A stretch of DNA of 64,000 nt, from NCBI GenBank assembly GCA_003116995.1, contig BDSL01000125.1:124001-188000 (forward strand), read 5' to 3'. This document shows, one piece after another, positions 44,377 to 55,106 of the stretch (the stretch's first letter is position 1; every line of letters begins with the position of its first letter). This DNA is from Yamagishiella unicocca. Lineage: Eukaryota > Chlorophyta > Chlorophyceae > Chlamydomonadales > Volvocaceae. The notes beneath the pieces are model-generated. The model ran no database searches and had not been told where the DNA came from. It saw only the letters and a program-made list of their open reading frames with translations. The position numbers and the translations under genes were made by a program.

Positions 44377-47275
44377 ATGTACCGTTACCGCCGCCCAGTG
44401 GCTTCGCAAGCGCCCTTGGTGCTTGCGCTGCTCATGGTCGCAATTGCGGCTCGAACCGCTTATGGACGCAACAATAATGACAAGGGTACGTAAGTTTCAT
44501 TATTCGTATAGGCATGCAGCGCAACAGGTGGGTGTACATAGCATCGTCGTTTGGAGCCTGTACGTGCGTAGCCAGCAGCTCAATCGATCTTCGGTTTGGC
44601 TTACTTGGAGAGCATGATAGGCGGTTAGTTAGCGAGAAAACGAGCGAGATGCCGGTGGGTGCATGGTGGGTGGCTGGGGTGGAACACGGTACCGGTAGTA
44701 GTGATCATAACATGCACACGCATACATACGTGTGCCGCAATTAAACAGTGGGCAAGCCAGATACGGTCTAGCTCGAGCAGAGGGGCTAAGACAGTCGCAG
44801 AATTAGGTCCGGGGTACGTATAAAGCCGGAGAAAGGCTGGGGATGGGAAGATAGATGGAACCCTTGCACGCAACACCCTTGCACCTACGTAGCGTCCCGT
44901 CCGTTACGTACATATATATGTATTATTGCTTCCTTGCTTGCGTGCAGCAGCTTCTGGGCCCGGCGCCTGCTCGACCAACCCGTGCACCACTCCCGGCGCC
45001 ATCTGCCTGGAGTCCTCGGGCAGGAAGGGCTACACCTGTGTCTGCGGACAACAAGGGTATGCGATGGCCGCCAACGGCACGTGTCAGCGTAAGTACACAT
45101 ACAGCAGGGCGAACGGGCGGAGGGCCAGACAGGCATAAGGGTGCGTGTAACTAGATAGCTGCTGACGACGGTACTGTACTGAGGGGCTTTCAGAAATGCC
45201 GTGGTGTCGATCGAGCGATCGATGTGGACAGCTTCTAATCGGCTGCGCACTGAGCGAACACCAACAAGCGAGTAAAGATATATTACATTGTTTAGTGTAA
45301 GTGCCTAAAACCATATGTAAGGTGTAGCGCTTTCGGAGGCGTGCCTTGCCTCGTCATCACTTATATATGGATCATCCGCGCTAGCTTACAATTAGGTATC
45401 TATGAACTGTACGTCAGTTATGGAAACTTTTGCACCCCTGAATGGATGGTGCCATTCGCTGCTGGTGCGTGCCTGCGATGCATGGATACAAGGCACACGG
45501 AGCAAAGTAAGAAAGGCTCGCTATATAATAACGCACCTGCGTGCAAATAAAGGCGGGCCCATGGGTCGATCCCGTCAATCACTGAACGAGCCTGCTGCTC
45601 GCCCGTATTGGATGGAGAAACGCTTACGGCTTACAAGCAACGCAGACGCGAGTAGCTGATGTACAGCAGCAGATGCTGACGGAATGCCCAGTAGTGTAGT
45701 ACTGGCAGTTAGCGGCTGCGAAGAGCCGCGCGCCACCCGGTCCCCAGATAGATGATAGCTACCGACGGAGGGTGGGTAGGTTATTGGGGGATAACCCCGC
45801 CCCATTTACAATGCCATAGGGTACGTAAGAGTCGGCGTTGCATGTAGGGAAAACGTGCGTTGCGAGCGACCAGCAGCTCATCAATCAACCACACAAGTAC
45901 ATAGCTAGCTAGTGCGCACAGGACTAGCTAGCCCGGGTGCACTCCACGGCATGTCCTGCAGTGATGGGAGGCAGCAGGAGGTAGGCCTATGTCTATCTGT
46001 CTACTGTTTATTTACCGGCTTGCGGCCGTCACTTCCGTGGTAGGCCTATGTCTGCCTAGTAAGTAAGTCTGCAAGCCGGTAAATAAACTCATTACGTACA
46101 TGCAAGCCGGTAAATAAACTCATTACGTACACATGTAGCCAGCCAGTGTATTACTATTGCTATCGATCTCGCTCCTCATTACTCATGCAGCCCACTGCTG
46201 GATGCTTCGTTCCTAGCTAGCGACCGGAGCTGCTGCTGCTGCTTGCACGATGCGTTGCATGGCCGGTTAGGCCGTCCATCCGTCCGCCAACCAAGCAGCC
46301 CCAAACTGCTATATAAAAGGATCGTCCATCCATTAATTGACAGCCTTACTTGCTGTGTTTTTCATATCCCCATGTGCAGTGTCTTCAAAGGCCCCACCGC
46401 CGCCACCGCCGCCAAGGCCTCCAAGCCCGCCGCCTTCCCCTTCACCATCGCCGCCGTCGCCGCCCAGCCCTCCTCCTCCGTCTCCCTCTCCACCGCCCCC
46501 GCCTCCTCCCCCCCCTCCCCCACCCCCGCCTCCTCCCCCTCCGCCTCCCCTCCGCCTCCGCCACCTCCGCCTCCGCCTCCGCCCCCGCCCCCTCCTCCCC
46601 CACCCCCTCCGCCTCCGCCACCTCCCCCTCCTCCCCCACCCCCCCCTCCACCGCCCCCGCCTCCTCCCCCTCCGCCTCCCCCTCCTCCCCCTCCCCCTCC
46701 TCCCCCACCCCCTCCTCCCCCACCCCCCTCCCCCACCCCCGCCTCCTCCCCCTCCGCCTCCCCCTCCTCCCCCTCCGCCTCCCCCTCCTCCCCCTCCGCC
46801 TCCCCCTCCTCCCCCACCCCCTCCTCCCCCACCCCCCCTCCCCCACCCCCGCCTCCTCCCCCTCCGCCTCCCCCTCCTCCCCCTCCGCCTCCCCCCCTCC
46901 CCACCCCCGCCTCCTCCCCCTCCGCCTCCCCCCCCTCCCCCACCCCCTCCCCCTCCTCCCCCTCCGCCTCCCCCCCTCCCCCTCCCCCGCCTCCCCCCCC
47001 TCCACCGCCCCCGCCTCCTCCCCCTCCGCCTCCCCCTCCTCCCCCTCCCCCTCCTCCCCCTCCGCCTCCCCCTTTTCCCCCTCCGCCTCCCCCTCCTCCT
47101 CCTCCTCCCCCTCCGCCTCCCTCTCCTCCCCCTCCTCCCCCTCCTCCCCCACCCCCCTCTCCCCCACCCCGCCTCCCCCTCCTCCCCCGCCATCTCCCCC
47201 CCGCCTCCTCCAGCGGCCAACAACGGGACCAACCCGGGGGACGTCGGCCGGAGGCATCGACGACATCTCGCATAA
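44377..47275 (+). CDS. Secreted EGF-like / polyproline (hydroxyproline-rich) protein
   Basis: Three exons, 44377-44485, 44948-45088 and 46380-47275, joined in phase 1 and phase 1, give 381 aa. Residues 1-30 are a signal peptide with core LVLALLMVAIAA. Exon 2 encodes one EGF-like module with six cysteines (CSTNPC, AIC, CVC, GTC). Exon 3 is almost wholly Pro with Ser, Leu and Arg (PPPSPSPSPP patterns), about 280 residues, ending RRHRRHLA. Such Pro/Ser tracts are hydroxylated and glycosylated in volvocine cell-wall and matrix proteins such as pherophorins, but no pherophorin domain is visible. The exact length of the repeat is open to assembly error. TGTAA at 47714 and 47724 could be poly(A) signals. 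Confidence 0.7.
46006..46119. repeat. Inverted/direct repeat cluster in intron 2 of the EGF gene
   Basis: GTTTATTTACCGGCTTGC at 46006-46023 is the reverse complement of GCAAGCCGGTAAATAAAC at 46071-46088 and again at 46102-46119. The two downstream copies form a 31-bp direct repeat ending ACTCATTACGTACA. GTAGGCCTATGTCT is also repeated (45981 and 46040). Confidence 0.9.
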
Positions 47276-48256
47276 GCTCATCACTTGAACCGGTCCACTC
47301 ATTAATACGCGCTGGGGCAATTATTTTTATTTGCAGGTGGTAAACAAAGCCGTTTTTTCTGCTAAGCCCTAATAAAATACAAACTGCTTTATTTATCCGT
47401 GCGTGTCTGGTGTGTTCATCCGGGTTCTGTGCTCGCTCGTTCGCTTGCTCGGTACACGAGCACAGGCAGCGAGGGCAACCGCAGCCGACCGATCATGTGT
47501 GGTGCGTGCGTGGTGTATGTCCATGCACATTATTACTATGTACGCACATATCCGCAACGTGTCAGTCTTTGCGCATGGCTTGCTTGCTAGGCGGCACATG
47601 TTTGGTGACAGCAATAATCGGAAGGCGTCGGCTGCGTGTATGCCATTTATCACTTCACGGGCGCATATAAGATGCATTCTGGCTGCTGGGCGCGTTGCTG
47701 CTGCTGTACGCAATGTAACGTAATGTAAGGTTATATGCGTATGGATGCCCCCCCTGTGCGCGCGTAATCGACTCAGCACGTTTCCGTTGCTCCAGAACCA
47801 CTGATACGCGGGAGTCGTGCTCGGATCGTGCTGTTTTAACGCACGGACGGGAGCAGCCTATCCCGCCACCTCCCGGCGCTTCTTCTTCTGTGGCGTATAG
47901 ACTTGTCTTCGTAATATGCTATTCGCTCCCTGCTTCGGTTCATCCCTATGGCAGCCGAATTGTCGTAAGACGTAACACATTCCTAACCGTCGTACTACGA
48001 GGCTACAATCGTAAGGGGTTACAAAGTGTCATTAGGTAAAATCGTAACATTTACGGCCAGTCGTCATGACCGTGTTCCCAGCGTGTTAGGCCGTGTTCCC
48101 GCCAGTCCATTCAAGGTGCGCGCTATCAGGGTAGCGAAAAACGTTCGAATACTGATGAAGTTCAAAAATTTCGAAATCTGTATGCGCATATGGACGCATA
48201 CACGTCCTTCACAGCCAGCGGCCGGTCCGGTCGTCCGGTCAAGTAGGCAACAGCGG
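47276..48256. other. Intergenic between convergent genes
   Basis: No gene found. At 47759-47830 there is a fragment resembling the last exon of the hypothetical gene in the array (shared GCGTAATCGA, CACGTTTCCGT and CCAGAACCACTGA). Confidence 0.5.
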
Positions 48257-48261
48257 TTACA
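48257..48261 (-). terminator. TGTAA poly(A)-type signal for the mTERF gene
   Basis: TTACA on the plus strand reads TGTAA on the minus strand, 288 bp beyond the TGA at 48549. TGTAA is the usual volvocine poly(A) signal. A second one lies at about 48020. Confidence 0.4.
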
Positions 48262-48548
48262 AGCGTAATCGACCCTCGGGGAGCATCGACTTTCGAAACA
48301 AGCGGCTCAGCGGCAACGTAGCGCGAAGCCCGCAGTCTTGGTCGGCCACGCCTGGGCAGCTACCCTCGCGTAAGCCGCCACCAGCTAAGCCCTCGCTCCT
48401 TGCCGCCCTCCCGCCCCGCAGCTGCCCCGGCCTCCTTTCCGGCCTCCTTTCCGGCCTCCTCCCCCCGGCCTCCCGCCTCCTCTCCGCTCGCCTCCTCTGC
48501 CCAACCGCCACCCAACACGCCCCCCGGATGCCGCCCGAGGGGCACCGC

Positions 48549-51500
48549 TCACCGCCTGCCCCCCGCCCGCAGGTCCGCCTGCCCCTGCGGCGCCTCCGCC
48601 GCCTCCGCCTCCGCCACCGCCCGCTTCATCGCGGCGCTGCTCTTGGTCAGCAGCGAGGGCTTCTGCGCCACCAGGCCGCGAGCCTGCCCCCGGGAAGAAG
48701 GGTGTCGAGCGAGGGGAGGGACGGCGAAGCGGGGGAGGGGCAGAGGGGGGGGAGTTTGGCTGCTTGGGAGGGGGCCGAGATGACAATACCCGGTCAGTTG
48801 GGGGGGGGGCGGAGTTCGGAGGGGCAGGATACACGGCCGACGATACCACATGAAACACGCACACACACACACACACACGAGCGTAAGGGACACCCCCCGC
48901 AACCGCAACGTGCTTTGTTCCTCCCACCCACAGCCAACCCACACAGCGGCCGGCAGCGGCCTCAGCGGCCGAAAGCGCCCAACGCGGTGCCGCTGAAGCC
49001 TGGCTCTGAGCTCTTTCTGCGCGCACTCGCACTTGCGCTGTGGCAGGGTCCCCCGCCCCTCCCCCAACCTGTTTTCCTTGCAGCCCCCACCTGCGCCAGG
49101 GTCCCCCTTCCCCCCCCTTCCCCCCCTTCCCCCCACCTGCGCCAGGGGCACCTTGGCCAGCTCCGCCAGCGTGCGCATGCGCTCCTCCAGCACCGCTCCA
49201 GGGGTGGTCAGCAGCGCCGGCTGCTCGGAGGCGACCACCACCACCCGCTCCCTGGGCAGCTGCGGCGGCGGAAGGGAGGGGTGGAAGGGGTGCAGGGGCG
49301 GAAGGGAGGGGTGCAGGGGCGGAAGGGGTGCGGGGGTGGGGAACCCGGTGGAACACCAGCCAGGAGCGGGGTCCTGAAGTGAGGGGGGGGGTTTGCGATT
49401 GTAGAGGCTGCGTGTTGCTCGGGGCTCCCAGGGGGAGTCCTAGCCCCTCCCGTCCATTCCCGAACGCAACACCAGACGCACGGGCTTCCGCCCTTCTCCA
49501 GCTACTGGCCAGTTCCCCTTTGTCAGTTCAGCTACCGGTCAATTCCCTCAGCTTGCCAGTTCCGACTTGCCAGTCCCAGCCTGTCACTTCCTTGCTTTGC
49601 TGTCTACACTCCCCAGTCGACTGCGAAGGCGCCGCCGCCTCCTCCCAGCCCCAGCCCCTCAGAACCCCCCGCTAGCCACACCCTCCCCCTTTTGCTTCGG
49701 CTATATTGTCCTCACCATGTCCCTTACGTCACGTACCCGGGTTTCCTCTCCCCCCCTTCACCCCTTCGCCCCCGACCCGAACTGCTAGTGACCCTCCCCC
49801 CAGCCCCCGTCTCCGCCCCCCTTCCCACAGCCCCCTCCCCCACAATTCCCCTCCCCCTCCCCAGCCAAGGCTATGCACCAGCTACACTTCCCACGTCTGG
49901 TGTAATAACCGGTTCTTTTTTTCTGTAAACCCCCCTTCCCCCTTCCCCCCGCCCGCCTTCCCCATGCCCGCCTTCCCCCCGCCCGCCTCCCCCCCCCCTC
50001 GTCACCTTGAGCAGCTCCTGCAGCGCCGCTAGGTGCTGGCCCACCTCCTGCTCCGTCAGCAGCACCAGGCGGGGGGCGTTGAGCACCAGCGTGCCCACCG
50101 CCTCCCCGCGGGGCACCTCCAGCAGCGCCGCCAGGGCCCGCAGCCGGGAGCGCATCTCCAGGGAGGGCACCAGCAGCGCCTGGGGGTGGCGCCGGAGTAC
50201 GGCAACAACCTGTGAGGGCGGGCGGGGGGTAGGGGGGGGGTTGAAGGGGGGAGAGGGTGAACGGGAACGGGGGCGGGGGCGGGAGTAGACCCGGGGGAAG
50301 TGTGTTTTTTTGGGGGGGGGGGAGAAGACCCGGTTAGACGGCACGCAGGAGACGGAGAACCCCCTTGAACCCCCCCCCCACACACACCTCGTGTAAAAAG
50401 GTCTTCTCCCCCCCGAGTAGCTAGCGCAGCATTCAAACGGGTCCACGCCTGCACACCGCACGCACATGACCTGCAAGCCGACACAAACACGCCGCCACCC
50501 ACCTCCCTCCCCAGACCACCAGCCCCCTCCGCGGCTAACCCCGCCCCGACCGCACCCATCCGGGCCCCTCCCAATTGGCAGGTCCCCCCCCTAGGTCCCG
50601 GTGTCCGATGGCTATGCACATGCTACATTTCCCTAGTCGCGTTATCGGGTCTAATATTGTAACCCCCCCCTAGGTCGCCTTTGCACCCCCCTGCCTTTGC
50701 CACCCCCTGCCTTTGCCACCCCCTGCCTTTGCAACCCCCTGCCTCTGCACCCCCCTGCCATCCCCGCATCGCTTCCCCCCCTCCGCGATCTTCCTGACCC
50801 CCCCCATCCGCCACCTTGCCGCCGCCTTCCGCGACCCCCCCCCCACCCGCCACCTCCCCACCCCCTGGCTGCCCAGCCTGCCAGCCGCCCCCACCCGCAC
50901 GTCTGGAACACTTCGCTAGCCAATCACGCCTTCCCTCCTCCGGCTGTGCACTGCTTCACTTGCCCCCCCGCTCCCCCCGCCCCACTTCCCCGTTTACCAT
51001 CCCAGTCCTCTGCTTTGCACTCCACCATCCCAGTCCTCTGCTTTGCACTCCACCATCCCAGTCCTCTGCTTTGCACTCCACCATCCCAGTCCTCTGCTTT
51101 GCACTCCACCATCCCAGTCCTCTGCTTTGCACTCCACCATCCCAGTCCTCTGCTCTGCACTCCACCATCCCAGTCCTCTGCTCTGCACTCCACCATCTAG
51201 CCCATTCGTTCCTCTTTTTCACTGCACGCACCGTCGTTGCGACCATGTTTGAGGCCGGCCACCCTAGTCCAGTAGTAGCATGCGCGCGCGTCCAGGCGTC
51301 CGAAGGCTGTGCACCCACTACACCCCCCAAGTCGAGTTACCGGTTCTTTTATGTGACACCCCGGCCCGGAGGCCCCACCTGCGGCCCCCCCCCTCCCCCG
51401 CCGCCGATTCAGCTTAGCCGCCGAAGGTCGACATACGACCCGCGACTTTCGTTTTCTCAACCCAGTCCTCCAGCACGCACCTCGAAACGTCTGTCCTAAA

Positions 51501-54500
51501 AACGTGTTTTTCTCGCGTACACGGGTCTCCCTCGCACCCCCCCCAGAGCACACACCCCTTTCACCCCCTGCCCCAGCCCAGCATGCATCTCAAAACGTCT
51601 GCTCTAAACGGTTTTTCCCTGGCGTCCGCGGGTCTTCCTCGACCCCCCCCCCCAGCCCTGCAGCCCCACCTGCGGCCTGCTGAGCCTCAGCTCTCCCGCC
51701 AGCGCCGCCCCCCTCGCCGCCAGCTCCTCGGCGTTCACAGCCAGCAGCCCCGGCTCGTGCGCCGCCAGCTGGGAGGCCAGGGAGGGGTCCACGTTGAAGA
51801 GCGGACACAGAGCGGACAGCCGGCTGCGCAGGGTGGCGGTTGGATGAGTCAGCAGGCCGGGCTGGGAGGACACGAGCTTGCGAACCAGGGGGGCGGGGGC
51901 GGCCAGGAGGGACTGCGGGGGGTGGGAGGGGTGGCGGGGGGGTTACAGGTAAAGAACCGGTAACTCGACTGGGGTAATGTAGTTGGTGGGGTGGGGTGGG
52001 GAGGGGGGAGGGTTACATGCAAGGACCGGTAACGGGGTGGGAGGTGGGGGGGAGCAAACCACGAGGGGGGTTGTAAAAACCGTTTTACGCGACGGGACAG
52101 GATAGTGGGCGCATGGTCGGCGGACGGCGATTTTGTGGGCGCATGTTGGAGCACTGGGACTGACTACCGGCAAGCCCCGAGGGGTGGGGTGGGGTGGGGG
52201 GTGGGGGGGGGTTAGTAAGAGGTGGTGAAGGGGGGGCGGGTGGTTCTGAAGGGCAGGTAGTGCGGGGGGTGGGGGGGCAAAAGGCCCTCATGACAACACC
52301 CCCCGCCGCTCAGGGGGTCGGTGGGTCCCTGAGTACGACATCTAGAGACAGCCGCCGCCGGGTGTCCCTTCTACGAGCGCGGCTCTCGGATGCCACCACT
52401 GTCCTCCCCCCTCCCTACACGCTACATTTCCCCAGTCGCGTTACCGGGTGCCGCTGCGGCGGTCGTCGCCACCGCTGTCTCCCTCCCCGTAGCACGGCGG
52501 CGCAGTTTTAAGCCACACGATGGAAAGCGGGACGCACGCCGGGTGCGACGAAGTAGGTGGCGTACCTCCCTTCATCCATCCCTTGCCGATTCCTGAACTT
52601 CCCTGGGAGTCCGTATCCATGGACTTCATTGTGGGTTTGCCGGAAACCAAGCAGACCCGCTATGACAGCATGGCGGTATGTATCTGGGCTGGGACGGCAC
52701 CAGGTGTCATTGCGTCGCCAGCATCAACTTGTCCCCATTCGCGGCTGTGAGCATGAAACGGCGTAACCGCGGATGACAGGAGGGCGCAAGCTGGGCTTCT
52801 TGCGCCTTCCAGTCATCCGCGGTTACGCCGTTTCACGCTCACAGCCGCCCTGGTCCTCCGTTTCAAGCTGCACACCCTGTCGTGCATTAAGTTTGTTCCT
52901 CTTTCCTTAACCGGCCGCCAGCGAGTCACTCTCACAGGTGGCTCCAGGCCGCCAATCAAGGGGTCCGCCAGCTTGCGTAACCGCGACCACCAGGTGTGCG
53001 AAGCCCATGCACCCGCCTGTACACTTACTTCCCACGTCGAGTAACCGGACCTTTTTTGCACCCCCCCCTCCCTCCCCTCCCAGTGCTCCAGCATGCGCCC
53101 ACAAAAGCGGTGTCCGACGACCATGCGGCAACTATCCTGTCCCGTCGCGTAAAACGGTTTTATGCCCCCCCCCGCCCCCGATCCTTTTATGTAACCCCCG
53201 GCCCCTCCCTCTCCGGCTGCGCCCCTCCCCTCATCCCCCCCTCCCCTCCCGCTGCGCCCCTCCCCTCATCCCCCCCCCCCGCGTCACGTGCCTGCAACTC
53301 CGCAAAGCGCCCCCGGAGCTCCGGCTCCGAAACCAGCAGCACCCGGGGCTGCCGCGCCAGCAGCCGCCCAGCCAGCTCCCGCTGCCGCCAGCTGTCGCCG
53401 CCCAGACCCAGCAGCTCGCGTGCCGCGTCGAAGGCCTGGGTGGCCGACCCGCGGGTCAGTCGGCCCAGCTCGCGCTCCGCGCCCATGATCGTCTTGGCTT
53501 GTGCGTCTGGGATGTGGAGCAGCGAGGCGAGGTCGGCAGCCTGGGGGGTGAGGCGGGGTGGGTGGGTGGGTGGGTGGGTGGGTGGGTGGGTGGGTGGGTG
53601 GGCGGGTGGGTGGGTGGGTGGGTGGGTGGGGAGGGTGGGTGGGTGGGTGGGTGGGTGGGTGGGTGGGTGGGCGGGTGGGTGGGTGGGTGGGTGGGTGGGT
53701 GGGGAGGGTGGGGGGGTGGGTGGGTGGGTGGGTGGGTGGGTGGGGTGGGGTGGGGTGGGTGGGTGGGGGGGGGGGTGGGGGGGGGGCGGGTGGGGGGGGG
53801 GGGCGGGTGGGTGGGTGGGTGGGTGGGTGGGTGGGGGGGTGGATGGGTGCGAGTAGGCTGGCGACATTGGGCAAGGGTGCTGCGAGGAACAGCAGCCGCC
53901 TCCCCCTCCCCCCCAGCGCCAGCAGCACTTCCCAGTTCCGACCGGTTCTTTCTTTGCACCCCCACTTTCCTCCCCCCTCCCCACCCCTCCCCACCCCTCC
54001 CTCCCCACCCCTCCCTCCCTCATGACGCACCACACCTAGCCTGTCCCGACCAGCCACTGCTCCGCAGGGCCCCCGCCTCCAACGCTCCCCTCCCCGCCTC
54101 CAATAATCCACAACCCAATCGTCCTCGACCCCGAGTCACCTCCGACCCCGAGTCACCCCCGACCCCGAGTCACCTTGAGTCGCGCCTTCGGGTCCAATTC
54201 CGTGCTGCCCCCGCTGCTGCTGCTGCTGCTGGCGCCCGCAGCAGCCGCCGTCGCCCCCGCCGGGATGGGGCGCGACGCCAGCTCCTCCGACACCTCCCGC
54301 ATCATCTGAACGTCCGGCGTCGCCAGCTGCCGTACGGCCCTCATCTTGGCGGCGGCGTCATGAGGCTGGTCCGCCGCCAGAGCAGCAGGGCCCTGAAGGG
54401 CAGCTACGAGCAGGAGCTCGGGGCGGACTGGGCGGTCCAGGGTTGGCCACAGCAGCGAGCCGTGCATCACGCAAGCTGACGCGGCGGCCGCTAACGTTGC

Positions 54501-54824
54501 GCGCCAGGCGCTGGCTGCGGCGCCGCTGGCGCTGACATCGGCCTCAGAGGTTGCCGTGGTGGAGCCATCGGTGCTGCGTTGCCTAGCAGATGGCGTGCTG
54601 GGGTGGTCAGCGCTGCCGTGATGGTGCTTGGAATTGCGCAGGGGCAGAGCTACCCGGCCGCTGAAGCTCGCGGCCTCAGAGTCTGCGGTTCCGGCATATA
54701 TGGATGTGGGTGTTAGTCGAGATGTACGTGCAGGTTCACGTCTGGGCAACCGTACCTGTCGATGCCGGTCGCCGGTCAAGGCCGGACCGAGAGTCCGATG
54801 CTTCTGCCTCCGCGTTCGCTGCAT
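48549..54824 (-). CDS. mTERF-domain organelle transcription/RNA-binding factor
   Basis: Six exons, 54824-54174, 53540-53292, 51912-51670, 50209-50006, 49259-49137 and 48683-48549, all in phase 0, give 534 aa. Repeated helical motifs with the mTERF signature run through exons 2-6: RVLLVSEPELRGRF, QPGLLTHPTATLRSRL, HPQALLVPSLEMRSRL, APRLVLLTEQEV, QPALLTTPGAVLEERM and KPSLLTKSSAAMKRAV. Exon 1 has an Arg/Ser/Ala-rich N-terminus fitting an organelle transit peptide. mTERF proteins bind organelle DNA or RNA and control transcription, splicing or ribosome assembly. The exon 2 donor must be AG|GCACGT to keep phase. The C-terminus could continue if the GTGAGC overlapping the TGA is spliced. It is head to head with the TrmH-type gene. 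Confidence 0.8.
50680..50765. repeat. 16-bp tandem repeat in an mTERF intron
   Basis: CCCTGCCTTTGCCACC-like units repeat about five times within the intron 51669-50210. Confidence 0.85.
50997..51197. repeat. 28-bp minisatellite, about 7 copies
   Basis: CCATCCCAGTCCTCTGCTTT plus GCACTCCA repeats head to tail in the same mTERF intron. The last two copies read CTCTGCACT for CTTTGCACT. Confidence 0.95.
51400..51643 (+). repeat. Dispersed 145-bp element, copies 3 and 4 in tandem
   Basis: A full copy at 51400-51537 and a 3'-half copy at 51577-51643 (CAGCATGCATCTCAAAACGT through GGGTCTTCCTCG). They are antisense to the mTERF gene, immediately before the acceptor side of exon 51670 sequence. Both are followed by poly-C. 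Confidence 0.75.
52078..52163 (-). repeat. Short dispersed intronic element (about 88 bp), inverted copy
   Basis: Its reverse complement matches 53082-53166: CCAGTGCTCCA, CATGCGCCCACAAAA, GACCATGCG, ACTATCCTGTCCCGTCGCGT and AAAACGGTTTT or a close variant. Both lie in one mTERF intron. Confidence 0.8.
52500..52690 (+). mobile_element. Ty3/gypsy integrase fragment
   Basis: One frame encodes PLPIPELPWESVSMDFIVGL followed by PET and YDSMAV. This is the linker and start of the catalytic core of chromovirus-type Ty3/gypsy integrases, with the first catalytic Asp in MDF. Nothing else of the element is seen. It lies antisense within an mTERF intron. Confidence 0.75.
52741..52848. repeat. 50-bp stem hairpin (47/50 paired) with 8-nt loop
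   Basis: Arms 52741-52790 and 52799-52848 pair around CTGGGCTT with three mismatches. It abuts the gypsy integrase fragment and lies in an mTERF intron. Size and near-perfect pairing resemble plant-type miRNA precursors or a small inverted-repeat element. Confidence 0.9.
53082..53166 (+). repeat. Short dispersed intronic element (about 88 bp), direct copy
   Basis: Partner of 52078-52163. It is preceded by GAGTAACCGGACCTTTTTTG, a form of the TTACCGGTTCTTTT motif seen at several places between 49.9 and 56.7 kb, and is followed by a C-run. Confidence 0.8.
53555..53850. repeat. (GGGT)n microsatellite
   Basis: Imperfect GGGT/GGGC/GGGGA units run for about 300 bp just upstream of the acceptor of mTERF exon 53540-53292. 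On the minus strand it is a pyrimidine-rich CCCA run feeding the splice acceptor. Confidence 0.97.
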
Positions 54825-55106
54825 TAAGCCTTATTGCGGGTCTCCTTTGCGCTTTAAATGGCAACGGTCGGCAACAGTTTCGGACCTCGCCTCCGGCCGC
54901 CGCGTGCGTTCCGACAGGTGGTCGACTTTGACGCATTCTGGTGATGATGTATTTTGTATATTGTATGGTACTTTATTATGCCTCCGGGTTGTGCAACTGC
55001 CGTGCCTCATGGGCAACTAGGGCAAGTCACAGCTTGGTTTCGATCGCGCAATCCCACGACAGCTTTATGAAACGGACCAGGAGCAAAACATTACGCGTTT
55101 AAAGGC
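54825..55106. promoter_or_regulatory. Shared 5' region of the divergent mTERF and TrmH-type genes
   Basis: The 282 bp between the two predicted start codons is less GC-rich than the flanking exons and has no open coding frame with good character. Divergent start sites this close suggest a bidirectional promoter. No TATA box is assigned. Confidence 0.45.

Noticed and set aside
46333..47320. Several long ORFs on both strands in the C-rich tract (poly-Gly/Arg on minus, poly-Pro in other plus frames)
   Set aside because: They are frame shadows of one (CCT/CCG)n tract. Only the frame joined in phase to the signal-peptide and EGF exons is kept.
53187..54111. Pro/His-rich and Gly/Val/Trp-rich ORFs over the (GGGT)n tract
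   Set aside because: Microsatellite translation inside an mTERF intron; only the parts with mTERF repeat motifs are coding.
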